Of a DNA stretch of 64,000 nt, positions 46,859-56,452 are shown piece by piece. Location of the stretch: assembly GCA_965216915.1 (NCBI GenBank), contig CBDCGS010000001.1:62001-126000 (forward strand). Reading direction: 5' to 3'. A program made the translations under genes and the position numbers. The notes beneath the pieces were generated by a model. That model had not been told where the DNA came from. It ran no database searches and saw only the letters and a program-made list of their open reading frames with translations. Origin of the DNA: CBDCGS01 sp965216915. GTDB taxonomy: Bacteria > Pseudomonadota > Alphaproteobacteria > UBA828. Every line of letters begins with the position of its first letter. Position 1 is the stretch's first letter.

Positions 46859-48949
46859 ATGGCGAAGATTGGCGTCGATGTCGGCGGAACGTTTACCGAC
46901 CTCGTGCTCGAGCAGGCGGGCGCAGGCCGCGGCGGTGTCTTCGTGCACAAGGTGCCGAGCACGCCCGATGACCAATCGCGCGGCGTGGTTCAGGGCGTCC
47001 TCGAAATTTGCGCGCAGGCCGGCATCACGCCCGGCGAGATCGAGCAGATCGTCCACGGCACGACCATCGCAACCAACACCGTGATCGAATATTCCGGTGC
47101 CGAGGTCGGCATGCTCACCACGCGGGGCTTTCGCGACATCTTGCACATGGCGCGCCACAAGCGGCCGCACAACTTCTCGATGCAGTTCGACGTGCCATGG
47201 CAGTCGCGCCCCTTGGTCAAGCGACGCAACCGCATCCCGATCACCGAGCGGGTGCTGCCGCCCGACGGGCGCGTCGAGACGCCGCTCGCCGAGGACGAGG
47301 TGCGCGAGGCGGCCGAACTCCTGAAATCGCGCAACGTCGAGGCGGTGATCATCTGCTTCATCTATTCGTTCCTGAACAACCACCATGAGCAGCGCGCGAA
47401 GGAGACCGTGCGCGAGATCATGCCCGACACCTATGTGAGCTGCTCCTCGGAGGTGGTGGACGTGATCCGCGAGTATGAGCGGTTCTCCACCGCCGCGATG
47501 AACGCCTTCGTCGGCCCCCGCGCCTCCTTCTACCTCAACAACCTCAACACGCGGCTCAAGGAAAGCGGCGTCGACGCGCAGATCCGCGTCATGCAATCGA
47601 ACGGCGGCATCACGACCATCGCGGGCGCCGCCGAACGTCCGGTGACCATCCTCATGTCCGGCCCGGCCGGCGGCGTGATCGGCGGCAAATGGGCGGGCGA
47701 CATGTCGGAGCGGCAGAACCTGATCACCGTCGACATTGGCGGCACGTCGGCCGACATCAGCGTGGTGCCGGGCGGCACGGTGCGCATCATGAACCCGCGC
47801 GACACGCAGGTCGGCGGTTACCCCATCCTTGCGCCGATGATCGATCTCTCGACCATCGGCGCGGGCGGCGGCTCGATCGCTTATGTCGACGAGGGCGGCG
47901 CGTTCCGCGTCGGACCGCGCTCGGCGGGCGCCGATCCCGGTCCTGCCTGCTATGGCCGCGGCGGCACCGAGCCGACGGTCACCGACGCCCAGGTGGTGCT
48001 CGGCCGGCTCGACCCCGAGCAATTCCTCGGCGGTGGCCTGACCATCGATCCCGAGAAATCGCGCAGCGCGATCGAGACCGCGCTATGCGGCAAGCTCGGC
48101 ATGTCGCTCGAGGAGGCCGCGCTTGGCGTGATCCGCGTGATCAACTCCAACATGTCCCTCGCGATCCGCGCCAACTCGGTGGCCAAGGGCGTCGACCCGC
48201 GCGACTACGCGCTCGTCGCGTTCGGCGGCGCGGGCCCCTTGCATGGCGTGGCGCTCGCGGAATCGGTGTTCGCGAAGGAAGTCATCGTGCCGCCCGCGCC
48301 CGGCATCAACGCCGCGACCGGCCTGCTCGCGACCAACATGCAGTACGAGTTCACCCGCTCGGTGCTCTGCGTCATCACCAAGGCCGACCAAGCCGAGCTC
48401 GACACGCTGAACGAGCAAGTGGGTGCGCTGGTCGCCCAGGTGCAGGACGCGCTCGCGGCGGACGGCATCGCACCCGCCGATCAGCGCATCACGAAGATCG
48501 CGGAGTGCCGCTATCAGGGCCAGGGCTTCGAGCTGCGCGGCACGATGCCGGACGCGCCGTTGACCACCGAGAACAAGAGCACCCTCCTCGCGAGCTTCCA
48601 CGCCCAGCACAAGCAGGATTACGGCCACGCCTTCGAGGACCAGGAGGTGGAAGTGATCACGCTGCGCGTGGTCGGCACGGCGGAGAGCGAGCCGCTCCGC
48701 TGGCCGACGCTCGCCGCAGGCGAGGGGCGCAACCCGGAAGAGGCGCGCCTCTACGTTCGGTCGACCACCTTCGACGATGGCGGCGCGGTCGAGACGCCGC
48801 GCTACGACCGCGCGAAGCTCCGCGCCGGCCAAGCCATCGACGGCCCCGCGGTCATCATCCAGCAGGATTCGACAACGCTCATCCCGCCGGGATACGAGGC
48901 CACGGTCTCGACCCTGGGAAACCTGCACGTGGCGGCACCGTCGCGGTAA
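46859..48949 (+). CDS. Hydantoinase/oxoprolinase subunit A (HyuA), without adjacent HyuB
   Basis: The 696-residue ATP-dependent amidohydrolase subunit has GVDVGGTFTDLVLEQ (actin-like phosphate loop), VHGTTIATNTVIE, REYERFSTAAMNAFV, RVMQSNGGI, ILMSGPAGGVIGG, VDIGGTSADIS, GAGGGSIAYVDEGG, GPACYGRGG and VAFGGAGPLHG. These are the full set of HyuA_N/HyuA motifs. HyuA normally works with a HyuB subunit on cyclic amides or ketones. No HyuB lies beside this gene; the only one in the window is at 52671-54416, next to a second HyuA. It follows dusA by 125 bases. Confidence 0.93.
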   Translation: MAKIGVDVGGTFTDLVLEQAGAGRGGVFVHKVPSTPDDQSRGVVQGVLEICAQAGITPGEIEQIVHGTTIATNTVIEYSGAEVGMLTTRGFRDILHMARHKRPHNFSMQFDVPWQSRPLVKRRNRIPITERVLPPDGRVETPLAEDEVREAAELLKSRNVEAVIICFIYSFLNNHHEQRAKETVREIMPDTYVSCSSEVVDVIREYERFSTAAMNAFVGPRASFYLNNLNTRLKESGVDAQIRVMQSNGGITTIAGAAERPVTILMSGPAGGVIGGKWAGDMSERQNLITVDIGGTSADISVVPGGTVRIMNPRDTQVGGYPILAPMIDLSTIGAGGGSIAYVDEGGAFRVGPRSAGADPGPACYGRGGTEPTVTDAQVVLGRLDPEQFLGGGLTIDPEKSRSAIETALCGKLGMSLEEAALGVIRVINSNMSLAIRANSVAKGVDPRDYALVAFGGAGPLHGVALAESVFAKEVIVPPAPGINAATGLLATNMQYEFTRSVLCVITKADQAELDTLNEQVGALVAQVQDALAADGIAPADQRITKIAECRYQGQGFELRGTMPDAPLTTENKSTLLASFHAQHKQDYGHAFEDQEVEVITLRVVGTAESEPLRWPTLAAGEGRNPEEARLYVRSTTFDDGGAVETPRYDRAKLRAGQAIDGPAVIIQQDSTTLIPPGYEATVSTLGNLHVAAPSR

Positions 48950-48985
48950 CATCCGTCTTCGGGTTGCGAGGAAAGGAGGGCGCCC

Positions 48986-49324
48986 GTGCCGGACGCACGG
49001 CTCAAGACGGAGATCCTCGTGCAGGCGGGCTTCCGCTATTGCGAACAGTCGCTCCTGGCGGCGGCGCTGCGGCGCCGCGGCGATGCCGATGCGGGCGCCC
49101 TTCTCGTCAAGGTGAGCCGCCTCGACGGCACGGCCGCGATTTTCGCGCGTAGCCAGTCGCTCGACGGCGGCCTCGAATGGCGCCGCGCGACCGGCGAGGA
49201 CTGGGTGAGCGATGAGGCCGCCGAAGAACGGCTCACCAAGGAGATCGGCTTCGATCCCGACGTCTGGATTGTCGAGGTGGAGGACCCGGAGGGCCGCAAC
49301 CCCTTCGCGGTGCTCACCGGCTAG
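48986..49324 (+). CDS. DUF1491 family protein
   Basis: The 112-residue protein begins with GTG at 48986 behind a near-perfect ribosome-binding site (AAAGGAGG). Its sequence (RLKTEILVQAGFRYCEQSL, ARRRGDADAGALLVKV-like block, WVSDEAAEERLTKEIGFDPD, VWIVEVEDPEGRNPF) matches DUF1491, a family largely confined to alphaproteobacteria and of unknown function. The family is predicted to be a compact alpha+beta protein. It lies 36 bases after HyuA and may be co-transcribed, but a functional link is not indicated. Confidence 0.88.
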   Translation: MPDARLKTEILVQAGFRYCEQSLLAAALRRRGDADAGALLVKVSRLDGTAAIFARSQSLDGGLEWRRATGEDWVSDEAAEERLTKEIGFDPDVWIVEVEDPEGRNPFAVLTG

Positions 49325-49352
49325 ACCGTAGCCCGACGCACGCGCCGCAGCC

Positions 49353-49369
49353 TTAACGATTTCCTAACC
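49353..49369. promoter_or_regulatory. CtrA-like box upstream of the hybrid kinase gene
   Basis: TTAA-CGATTTC-CTAACC is one base away from TTAA-N7-TTAACC. It lies about 50 bases upstream of the kinase ATG at 49418. The assignment is inference from the known CtrA consensus. Confidence 0.35.
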
Positions 49370-49417
49370 CGGGCCGGCTGTCATTCAGGCTTTTGCGAAC
49401 CATCCCTGACACGCCCG

Positions 49418-51184
49418 ATGGCCACCCTCTCCGAACCGGAGCAGCAGGCAACAAGCGGCGAGCGCCGATGGTCTGGCGACCTCGTCGCCGTGCCGGCGGC
49501 CTTCTTACGCGAAATCAGCGCATCGGCGTCGACCGAGGCCCTCTTCCGTGCCGTCGCGAAATGGTTACCGGCGACGGTGGCGTGCGCGCGTGCCAGCATC
49601 GCGCTGCGCCACGATGACGACCACCTCATGATCATGGCCGTCGAGGGCGACAAGGTGCTGCCCGTCGACGGCGTGGTATCGGTCCACGAGACCATGACCG
49701 GTGCGAGCTTCCTCGAGAAGACGACCAAGATCACCCACGCGCCCGACGCGCTCGACGCGACCGCCGGCGAGAAGAAGGATATCCAGCTCCTCTTCTCGCG
49801 TGGCATGAAATCGGTCGCCAACATTCCCCTCGTGGTCAACCACGAGTGCCTCGGCACGATGAACATGGCCCACACCGACGCCGGCTACTTCACGCCGGTG
49901 CGCATTCAAATGCTGGAGGCGATCGCGTTCTGGACCGCCTCGCAGCTCGCGCTACACCAGAAGATCGAGGAGCTGGTGCGCAGGCGGGACGAGGCACGCC
50001 AGGCGTTCGATGCCCGCGTCGCGGCGGAAAACGCGAACCGGCTCAAGTCGCAGTTTCTCGCAAATATGAGCCACGAGCTTCGCACGCCGATGAATGGTGT
50101 GCTCGGCATGACCGCGCTGCTGCTTCAAAGCGAGCTGACCGACGCGCAGAAACACCAGCTCACGCGCATCGAGCAATCGGGCGAGGCGCTGCTGCGGCTT
50201 CTCAACAACATCCTCGATCTCTCGAAGATCGAAGCCGGCCGGGTGGAGCTCGAGCTCGTCGATTTCGATACCGAGATGATGGTGGAGAGCGTGGTCGCCG
50301 TGATGCGCGCGCCGGCGCAGGAAAAGGACCTCACCATCGACGTGGCGATCGACACGGCCGTCGCCGGGCGTCTCCGCGGCGACACCACGCGGATCCAGCA
50401 GGTGCTCTACAACCTGATCGGCAACGCGATCAAGTTCACGCGGACGGGCCGCATCGGCATCGGTGTCGATCGGCCGCACCCGGGAGCGCCCGACACCGCG
50501 TTGCGCTTCAAGATCTCCGACACCGGGATCGGCATTCCGGACGATGCCGTCGCCCGCATATTCGACACGTTCACACAGGCCGACAGCTCGACCACCCGGC
50601 TCTATGGCGGCTCGGGCCTCGGCCTTTCGATTTGCCGGCAGCTCGTGCAGCTGATGGACGGCGAGATCGGCGTGGAAAGCACGGTCGGTGTCGGCTCGAC
50701 ATTCTGGTTCACGGTGCGTTGCGAGCGCCCCGCCGAGAGCGACGGGGAGGCGCGCGCGGGGGCCTCCGCGGAAAGAGCCAGCGACCGGCCGCTGCGCATC
50801 TTGGTCGCGGAGGACAATATCGTGAACCAAGAAGTGACCGCGATGACGCTCGAGAGCCGCGGTCACAGCGTGCTCTGCGTCGGCAATGGGGTCGAGGCCA
50901 TCGAAGCCGTGCAGCAGGCTCCCTACGATCTGATTCTGATGGACATCCAGATGCCGGAAATGGACGGGGTCACCGCCACCGAGCGGATCCGCGCGTTGCC
51001 CGGCGCGGTGGCGCACGTCCCCATCATCGCGCTGACCGCCGACGCCATGCGCGGCGACCGCGAGAAATATCTCGCGGCCGGCATGAACGGCTACGCCGAC
51101 AAGCCGATCCGCCCTGATGAGCTTCTCACCGTCATCTACGCTGTCATGGCACCGGTGAACCGGGCGGCGCGCGACGCCGGCTAA
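49418..51184 (+). CDS. Hybrid sensor histidine kinase/response regulator with GAF domain
   Basis: The 588-residue cytoplasmic protein has a GAF domain (about residues 35-185). A coiled linker leads into a HisKA domain (FLANMSHELRTPMNGVLG, His219), a HATPase domain (LIGNAIKFT N box, ISDTGIGIPDD G1, GLGLSICRQL G2) and a receiver domain (VAEDNIVNQ, LMDIQMPEMDG near residue 510, LTADAM, DKPI). No membrane span or output domain is present, so it likely passes phosphate to a phosphotransfer protein. The signal is unknown; GAF domains often bind small ligands. It is monocistronic, with a CtrA-like box upstream. Confidence 0.93.
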   Translation: MATLSEPEQQATSGERRWSGDLVAVPAAFLREISASASTEALFRAVAKWLPATVACARASIALRHDDDHLMIMAVEGDKVLPVDGVVSVHETMTGASFLEKTTKITHAPDALDATAGEKKDIQLLFSRGMKSVANIPLVVNHECLGTMNMAHTDAGYFTPVRIQMLEAIAFWTASQLALHQKIEELVRRRDEARQAFDARVAAENANRLKSQFLANMSHELRTPMNGVLGMTALLLQSELTDAQKHQLTRIEQSGEALLRLLNNILDLSKIEAGRVELELVDFDTEMMVESVVAVMRAPAQEKDLTIDVAIDTAVAGRLRGDTTRIQQVLYNLIGNAIKFTRTGRIGIGVDRPHPGAPDTALRFKISDTGIGIPDDAVARIFDTFTQADSSTTRLYGGSGLGLSICRQLVQLMDGEIGVESTVGVGSTFWFTVRCERPAESDGEARAGASAERASDRPLRILVAEDNIVNQEVTAMTLESRGHSVLCVGNGVEAIEAVQQAPYDLILMDIQMPEMDGVTATERIRALPGAVAHVPIIALTADAMRGDREKYLAAGMNGYADKPIRPDELLTVIYAVMAPVNRAARDAG

Positions 51185-51186
51185 TC

Positions 51187-51909
51187 TCAGGCGGCCTCGA
51201 GACCCGGCAGCGCCCAGCCGACCCGTCCGCCCAAGCGGCGCACATAGTCCATGGCGGCCGCGTTCTCCCGCACGAGGCGCTTGCCGGGATTGTCGGTGCG
51301 GGTCAGCGCCAGGTGCGCCATGTTCGCCCACACGGCGCAGTCGGCGACATGCGGTTTGTCGCCGAGGAGGAAGGGCCTGTCGCCCATCGTCGCCATGATC
51401 TTGGCGAAGCCCTCCGCCAACGTATCGTAGCCCTCGTCGTTGAAGAACCCGTTGTCTCGGCAGGCGGTGACCTGCGAGCGTCTGATCATGGGCAAGAGCA
51501 CCGGCGCAAGCCACTTCGGCAGCAGCGGCTGAATGATCCGCCGCTGCATCGCCCAGCCGTCCTCGTCGACGAAGCGCGCGTAGAGGCAAGCGTAGTAGAG
51601 GATGCCTTGCGCCACGCCCTCCATCTTGATGCCACGCTCGCGGTCCGCACCAGCGAGACCCTCGTCGAGGCTCGGGCCCTCGGCTTCGAGCCGCTCGATG
51701 ATCTCGCCCGAATCGGCCTGCTCGGTGCCATCGGGCCAGCGCACATAGGGCACGCGCTTGTTCGGCGACTTGCGCAGATCGCCCGTCTTTTTCTCGTAAG
51801 CGCGCTCGGTCAGGCGGAGATAGAGCTCGAGCTTGGCGCAGTACGAACTGGCACTGAACGGACAGTCGACGTAATTCGGCAGTTCGAACAACGTGATCGT
51901 TTGCGCCAT
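51187..51909 (-). CDS. Glutathione S-transferase family protein
   Basis: The 240-residue protein has an N-terminal thioredoxin-like domain (ITLFELPNYVDCPFSASSYC, then YLRLTERAYEKK). RVPYVRWPDGTEQADSGEII (cis-Pro and Ser-rich glutathione loop) and an all-helical C-terminal domain with PFLLGDKPHVADCAVWANMA follow. It resembles the metaxin/Tom37-like or FAX-type GSTs more than detoxifying GSTs. It lies 81 bases downstream of the nitroreductase gene and may be the last gene of the heterocycle operon, but could be a separate unit. It is not the source of the GST remnant at 685-871, which has a different N-terminus. Confidence 0.85.
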   Translation of the reverse strand: MAQTITLFELPNYVDCPFSASSYCAKLELYLRLTERAYEKKTGDLRKSPNKRVPYVRWPDGTEQADSGEIIERLEAEGPSLDEGLAGADRERGIKMEGVAQGILYYACLYARFVDEDGWAMQRRIIQPLLPKWLAPVLLPMIRRSQVTACRDNGFFNDEGYDTLAEGFAKIMATMGDRPFLLGDKPHVADCAVWANMAHLALTRTDNPGKRLVRENAAAMDYVRRLGGRVGWALPGLEAA

Positions 51910-51990
51910 CGATGGGGCCCCCTCGGCGATACCGGTCTCGCGGCAACGGCCCGATCTAGGCAGCCGCGGGCGCGCCGGTCAACGAGGATG

Positions 51991-52659
51991 TCAGTCGAGA
52001 GTGAACGGCACCCCGTCGAAAGCCTCGCGCGTCGCGATCTCTTCGACTGGCCGTCGGCGCAGGCGGGTGAGCTGCTTCACCGGCCGCCCGAGCGGCACGA
52101 TGGCGGCGACCGCGACGTCGTCTGGGATGTTGAGCAGCGCCTTGATCGCCGGCTCCTCGGCGATGGCGAGCGTGCCGATGACGCCGCCAAAGCCGTGCTG
52201 ACGGGCGGCGAGCAGCACATTCCAGACGAAGGGATAGATCGAGGCACCGCTGATCACGCCCACGCGGTCGAGGTCCTTGTCGGTCGCGGAAACCACCTTC
52301 AGATCGACCGCGAATACCAGCACCACCGCCGCCTCGACGAAGGGCGCCGTCAGCATCGGCGGCACCTCCGTCGCCGCGATCTCGGCCTCGCTCACCCGGC
52401 TCGGCGTGACCGTGCAAAAGCCGACCTCATCGGCCTTGGATTGCGCCCAGTAGCGCCGCGCCGCGGGCTCCGTGACGGCGCGCAGACGCGCGCGCGTCGC
52501 GGGATCGCGCACGATGATCACGCGGTTGCCCTGCCGGTTGCCGCCGCTCGGCGCGAAGCGCGCGGTCTCGATCAGCTCGTAGAGCACCGCATCGGAGATT
52601 GGGTCGTCGGTGTATTCGCGCACCGCGAAGGTGGTCCGCATCGCCTCGTAGAGCTCCAT
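51991..52659 (-). CDS. Nitroreductase family protein
   Basis: The 222-residue FMN-dependent reductase has FAVREYTDDPISDAVLYELI, RFAPSGGNRQGNRVIIVRD (FMN-phosphate site) and a late GFGGVIGTLAIAEEP. VAAIVPLGRPVKQ completes the typical nitroreductase set. Members reduce nitro groups, enones or flavins with NAD(P)H. The start lies 11 bases after the HyuB stop, so it belongs to the same operon. It may reduce an unsaturated intermediate or supply reduced flavin to the pathway. Confidence 0.9.
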   Translation of the reverse strand: MELYEAMRTTFAVREYTDDPISDAVLYELIETARFAPSGGNRQGNRVIIVRDPATRARLRAVTEPAARRYWAQSKADEVGFCTVTPSRVSEAEIAATEVPPMLTAPFVEAAVVLVFAVDLKVVSATDKDLDRVGVISGASIYPFVWNVLLAARQHGFGGVIGTLAIAEEPAIKALLNIPDDVAVAAIVPLGRPVKQLTRLRRRPVEEIATREAFDGVPFTLD

Positions 52660-52670
52660 CGGTCCCTCCT

Positions 52671-54416
52671 CTATTCCGCGGCCCGCGCGCCACGCCGCGC
52701 CGCCGTGGCATCGGCATCGACGGTGGGCGGCTCGCCCTCGGTGAGAACGACGCCGAACAGCGCCGCCGCCTCGGCCCTCGTGTAGTAGCCGCGCATCACA
52801 TCCGCCGTGACCAGCGCCGGATCGCGCGTGTCGGGATCGCCGTAGCCGCCCCCGCCCGGCGTCGAGACGCGCACCGTGTCACCCGGCTCGAGGGCGATCT
52901 CCTGATCCTTCGAGAGATGTGGCGGGTGGTACACGGAGCCGTCGGCGCGCTCGACGCGCACTCGGTTGACGCCGCCCGCCGCGCCGCCGCGCGCGCCGTT
53001 CGGCCCGACGCGGCCATGGTCCATCACCATCGACGCGCGCGCCGTGCCGCGGCGCAGCGTGCAGGCATAGTTGACGCCGAAGCCACCACGCTGCGCGCCG
53101 GCCCCGCCCGAGCCCTCATGCAGCGAATATTCCTCGAAGAGCACCGGATATTTCTGCTCCAGCACCTCGATGGGCTGCGATTTGGAGATGCCGATCGTCG
53201 AGCAGCCGTTGGTGAGGCCGTCGCACGATAGCGAACCGCCATAGCCGCCGCCCGAGAAGACATACATCACATATTCGCGGGCGCGCGCCGGGTCGACGCC
53301 GCCGAGAGCGAAGTTGCCGGAGGTCCCGGCCGGCGCGGCGAACAGGGCGTCGGGGATCGCTTGCGCCAGCGCATCGAACACGGCTTCGGCGATACGCTGG
53401 CTCACCTCGGCCGCACACCCCGAGACCGGGCGCGGATATTCCGCGTAGAGAAACGTGCCCACCGGGTCGGTGATATGCAGCGGCTCGAACATGCCGGCGT
53501 TGATCGGCACGTCGGGGAAGACGTGACGCACCGCGAGATAGATCGCCGACTTGGTCGTCGCGAGCACGCTGTTCATTGGCCCGCGGCAGGGTGGGCTCGA
53601 GCCCGCCATGTCGAAATAGAGCTCCGTGCCCTCCTTGCGAATCATCATGTCGACGAGCAGCGGCTCGTCGACCACGCCGTCGGAATCGACCGCCGCGCGG
53701 CCGTGATAGGTGCCGTCTGGGATCGTCGCGATCTTTGCCCGCGTCTGCTGCGCGGCGCGCGCGCGCATCTCGATGATCGCGTCCTCCACCAGCGCGCGGC
53801 CATATTTGTCGAGCAGCGCCGTCATGCGCTTGGCGCCGACGAGAAGCGCGGCCGATTGCGCCTTGATGTCGCCGATGCGCTGCTCGGGCACGCGGATGTT
53901 CGAAAGGATGATCGAGAGGATCTCCTCATCGATCACGCCTTCCTTGTAGAGCTTGACCGGCGGGAAGCGGAGCCCCTCCTGCACCACCTCGGTGGCGCGC
54001 GCGGAGAAGCCGCCCGGCACCATGCCGCCCGTGTCGGGCCAATGCCCGGTGTTGGAGAGCCACGCAAAATGCTCGCCGCGATAGAAGTAGGGCATCGCGA
54101 AGCGCACATCCATGAGATGGGTGCCGCCGAGATAGGGGTCGTTGACGGCGAAGACGTCGCCTTCCCGCACGGTGGGCTTGCGCGCGATCAGGTGCTCGGT
54201 CGAGAACTGCATCGTCCCGACGAACACGGGCAGGCCGAGCTCGCCCTGCGCGATGAGCTTTCCGTCCTCCATGGCGTAGATGCCGTCGGAGCGGTCGAGC
54301 GCCTCCGAGATTACCGGGCTGAAGGCTGAGCGCACGAAGGCGAGATCCATCTCGTTGCAGACTTGCTGCAGGCCGCTCTGGATGACGCCGAGCGTGACGG
54401 GGTCGAGCGTGCTCAC
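52671..54416 (-). CDS. Hydantoinase/oxoprolinase subunit B (HyuB)
   Basis: The 581-residue protein starts DPVTLGVIQSGLQQVCNEMD and carries SPVISEALDRSDGIYAMEDG, AVNDPYLGGTHLMDVRFAMP and GFSARATEVVQEGLRFPPVK. GGGGYGDPDTRDP near the C-terminus is the family's glycine motif. HyuB forms a complex with HyuA and holds part of the amidohydrolase active site. The start overlaps the HyuA stop by four bases (ATGA), so the two are made in equal amounts. With HyuA it should hydrolyse a cyclic amide or imide at the cost of ATP. Confidence 0.94.
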   Translation of the reverse strand: MSTLDPVTLGVIQSGLQQVCNEMDLAFVRSAFSPVISEALDRSDGIYAMEDGKLIAQGELGLPVFVGTMQFSTEHLIARKPTVREGDVFAVNDPYLGGTHLMDVRFAMPYFYRGEHFAWLSNTGHWPDTGGMVPGGFSARATEVVQEGLRFPPVKLYKEGVIDEEILSIILSNIRVPEQRIGDIKAQSAALLVGAKRMTALLDKYGRALVEDAIIEMRARAAQQTRAKIATIPDGTYHGRAAVDSDGVVDEPLLVDMMIRKEGTELYFDMAGSSPPCRGPMNSVLATTKSAIYLAVRHVFPDVPINAGMFEPLHITDPVGTFLYAEYPRPVSGCAAEVSQRIAEAVFDALAQAIPDALFAAPAGTSGNFALGGVDPARAREYVMYVFSGGGYGGSLSCDGLTNGCSTIGISKSQPIEVLEQKYPVLFEEYSLHEGSGGAGAQRGGFGVNYACTLRRGTARASMVMDHGRVGPNGARGGAAGGVNRVRVERADGSVYHPPHLSKDQEIALEPGDTVRVSTPGGGGYGDPDTRDPALVTADVMRGYYTRAEAAALFGVVLTEGEPPTVDADATAARRGARAAE

Positions 54417-56452
54417 GATGCCACCTCGAGGATCAGGTTGCCCAGCGGATCGACCGATACCGCATCACCCGGCTCGACGACCGTCGTGCAGTCGAGCTGG
54501 TGCACGATCGCGGGCCCGGTGAACGCGGCCGTGCCGGGGAGCCGCGCGCGCTCGTAGATCGGCGTGTCGTGCCAGCCGCCCTCGAACCAAACCCGGCGCG
54601 TCGCGGTCTGCGCCGCGGCGAGTGCGTCGGCCTGGTCGCCGCCAGCGAGCGCGTCGAGCGCGACGATGGGCCGGCGGCCGATCACGGCCGTGTGCAGGCT
54701 CACGAGCATCGGCCTGATTTCGCTGAGCTCGACCGAGAAGCGCTCCCAATAGGCCTTTTCGAACGCGTCCCTGAGACCCGCGATCGTCACCGCGACGCCG
54801 GGCACGGACACGGTGAGGATGTGTGTTTGCCCCTCGAACTGCATGTCCGCGAAATGAAGGCAGCTGATTTCGCTCACCAACGCGCCCTCGCGCTGAATGG
54901 TCTCTCGCCCCTCCTCGATCTGCCCGGCGAGCACCGCGCGAACCGCGTCGATATCGGCGAGCGCGAGCGGTTGGTTGACCGAGGCGACATAATCATGACG
55001 AAGGTCCGCCGCGACGCAGCCGATGGCGTTGGTGATGCCGGGGCGCGCCGGCACCATCACACGCGGCACGCCGAGCTCACGCGCCAGCGCGCTGGCGTGC
55101 ATCGGCCCCGCGCCGCCGAACGCGAAGAGCGTGAAGTCTCGCGGGTCGTAGCCGCGCGCGAGTGTCACCATGCGGATCGCGCCGGCCATCCGGTTGTTGG
55201 CGATCTGGAGGATTGCCGAGGCCGCCCCCTCCGCGTCGAGGCCGAGCGGCGCGCCGATCGCCTCGGTCAACGTCGCGCCGAGCGCGTCGAGCGACACCGG
55301 CGTATCGACCGCGAGCAGGCCCGCGGGATCGAGCCGACCGAGAAACAGGTTGGCATCGGTGAGCGTCGCCCGCGTGCCGCCGCGCCCATAGCAGATCGGC
55401 CCGGGGACGGCGCCCGCGCTCTCCGGCCCGACTTGCAGCAGGCCGGCGTCATCCACGAACGCGATCGAGCCGCCGCCCGCGCCGATGGTGTGCACATCGA
55501 CCATCGGCACGTGGATCGGCATCGCATATTCGAGCTCCATCTCGCTCGTCACCTGTGGCACACCGCCGCGCACCAGGCCGACGTCGCAGCTGGTGCCGCC
55601 GGTGTCGAAGGTGATCACGGCATCGACGCCCGCGGCGCGCGCGGTCGCGGCTGCCGCCATCACGCCCGACGCGGGGCCCGACATCACCGTGTGCACCGCC
55701 GCCTCGGCCACGATGCACGAGCCGACGCTCCCGCCATTGCCCTGCATGACGAGAAGGTCGTGCGCGAAACCGCGCGTCTTCAGCTCCGCTTGCAGCCGGT
55801 CAATGTAGCGATGAAGCACCGGTTGCACGCACGCATTGACCGTCGCCGTCACTCCGCGCTCATACTCGCGATACTCGGACAGTACCGTGTGGCCCGCCGT
55901 GACATAGGCGTTGGGCCACAGCGACCGCGCGATCTCGGCCGCGCGGCGTTCGTGCGTCGGGTTGCGGTAGCTGTGCAGGAAATGGACGACGAGCGATTCG
56001 CAGTCTTGGGCGAGCAGCGCCTCGACGGCGGCGCGCACGGCATCCTCGTCGAGCGGCACGACGACATCGCCGTCGGCATCCATACGCTCCGGCACCTCGA
56101 GGCGGCGCTCGCGCGGGATGAGCGGGACGAACCTGCCGATCATCCCATAGGCGCTGGGTCGCGTGCGCCGGCCGAGCTCGAGCACGTCGCGAAACCCCTG
56201 CGTCGTGATCAGCCCGCACCGGCTGAGCTTGCGCTCGAGCAGGGCGTTGGTGGTGGTGGTCGTGCCATGGCTGATGGAGGCGATGTCGCCGAGCGCGGCG
56301 TCCGCCGCCGCGAGCGCGGCGAGCACGCCGAAGGCTTGGTTCTCAGGCGTGGTCGGCACCTTGGCGACCCGCACGTCGCCCCTCGTCGGCTCCATGAGCA
56401 CGAGGTCGGTGAAGGTTCCGCCCACGTCGACGCCGACGATCGCCTCGCTCAT
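54413..56452 (-). CDS. Hydantoinase/oxoprolinase subunit A (HyuA)
   Basis: The 679-residue subunit has VGVDVGGTFTDLVLMEPTRG, SHGTTTTTNALLE, SEYREYERGVTATVNACVQP, LVMQGNGG, TVMSGPASGVM, TFDTGGTSCDVGLVRGG, GAGGGSIAFVDDAG, GPICYGRGGTR and FAFGGAGPMHA. These form the actin-like ATPase core of oxoprolinase-type enzymes. The start at 56452 overlaps the UPF0280 stop by four bases. It differs clearly from the HyuA at 46859, so the two are not a recent duplication. It pairs with the HyuB encoded next for ATP-driven ring opening. Confidence 0.95.
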   Translation of the reverse strand: MSEAIVGVDVGGTFTDLVLMEPTRGDVRVAKVPTTPENQAFGVLAALAAADAALGDIASISHGTTTTTNALLERKLSRCGLITTQGFRDVLELGRRTRPSAYGMIGRFVPLIPRERRLEVPERMDADGDVVVPLDEDAVRAAVEALLAQDCESLVVHFLHSYRNPTHERRAAEIARSLWPNAYVTAGHTVLSEYREYERGVTATVNACVQPVLHRYIDRLQAELKTRGFAHDLLVMQGNGGSVGSCIVAEAAVHTVMSGPASGVMAAAATARAAGVDAVITFDTGGTSCDVGLVRGGVPQVTSEMELEYAMPIHVPMVDVHTIGAGGGSIAFVDDAGLLQVGPESAGAVPGPICYGRGGTRATLTDANLFLGRLDPAGLLAVDTPVSLDALGATLTEAIGAPLGLDAEGAASAILQIANNRMAGAIRMVTLARGYDPRDFTLFAFGGAGPMHASALARELGVPRVMVPARPGITNAIGCVAADLRHDYVASVNQPLALADIDAVRAVLAGQIEEGRETIQREGALVSEISCLHFADMQFEGQTHILTVSVPGVAVTIAGLRDAFEKAYWERFSVELSEIRPMLVSLHTAVIGRRPIVALDALAGGDQADALAAAQTATRRVWFEGGWHDTPIYERARLPGTAAFTGPAIVHQLDCTTVVEPGDAVSVDPLGNLILEVAS

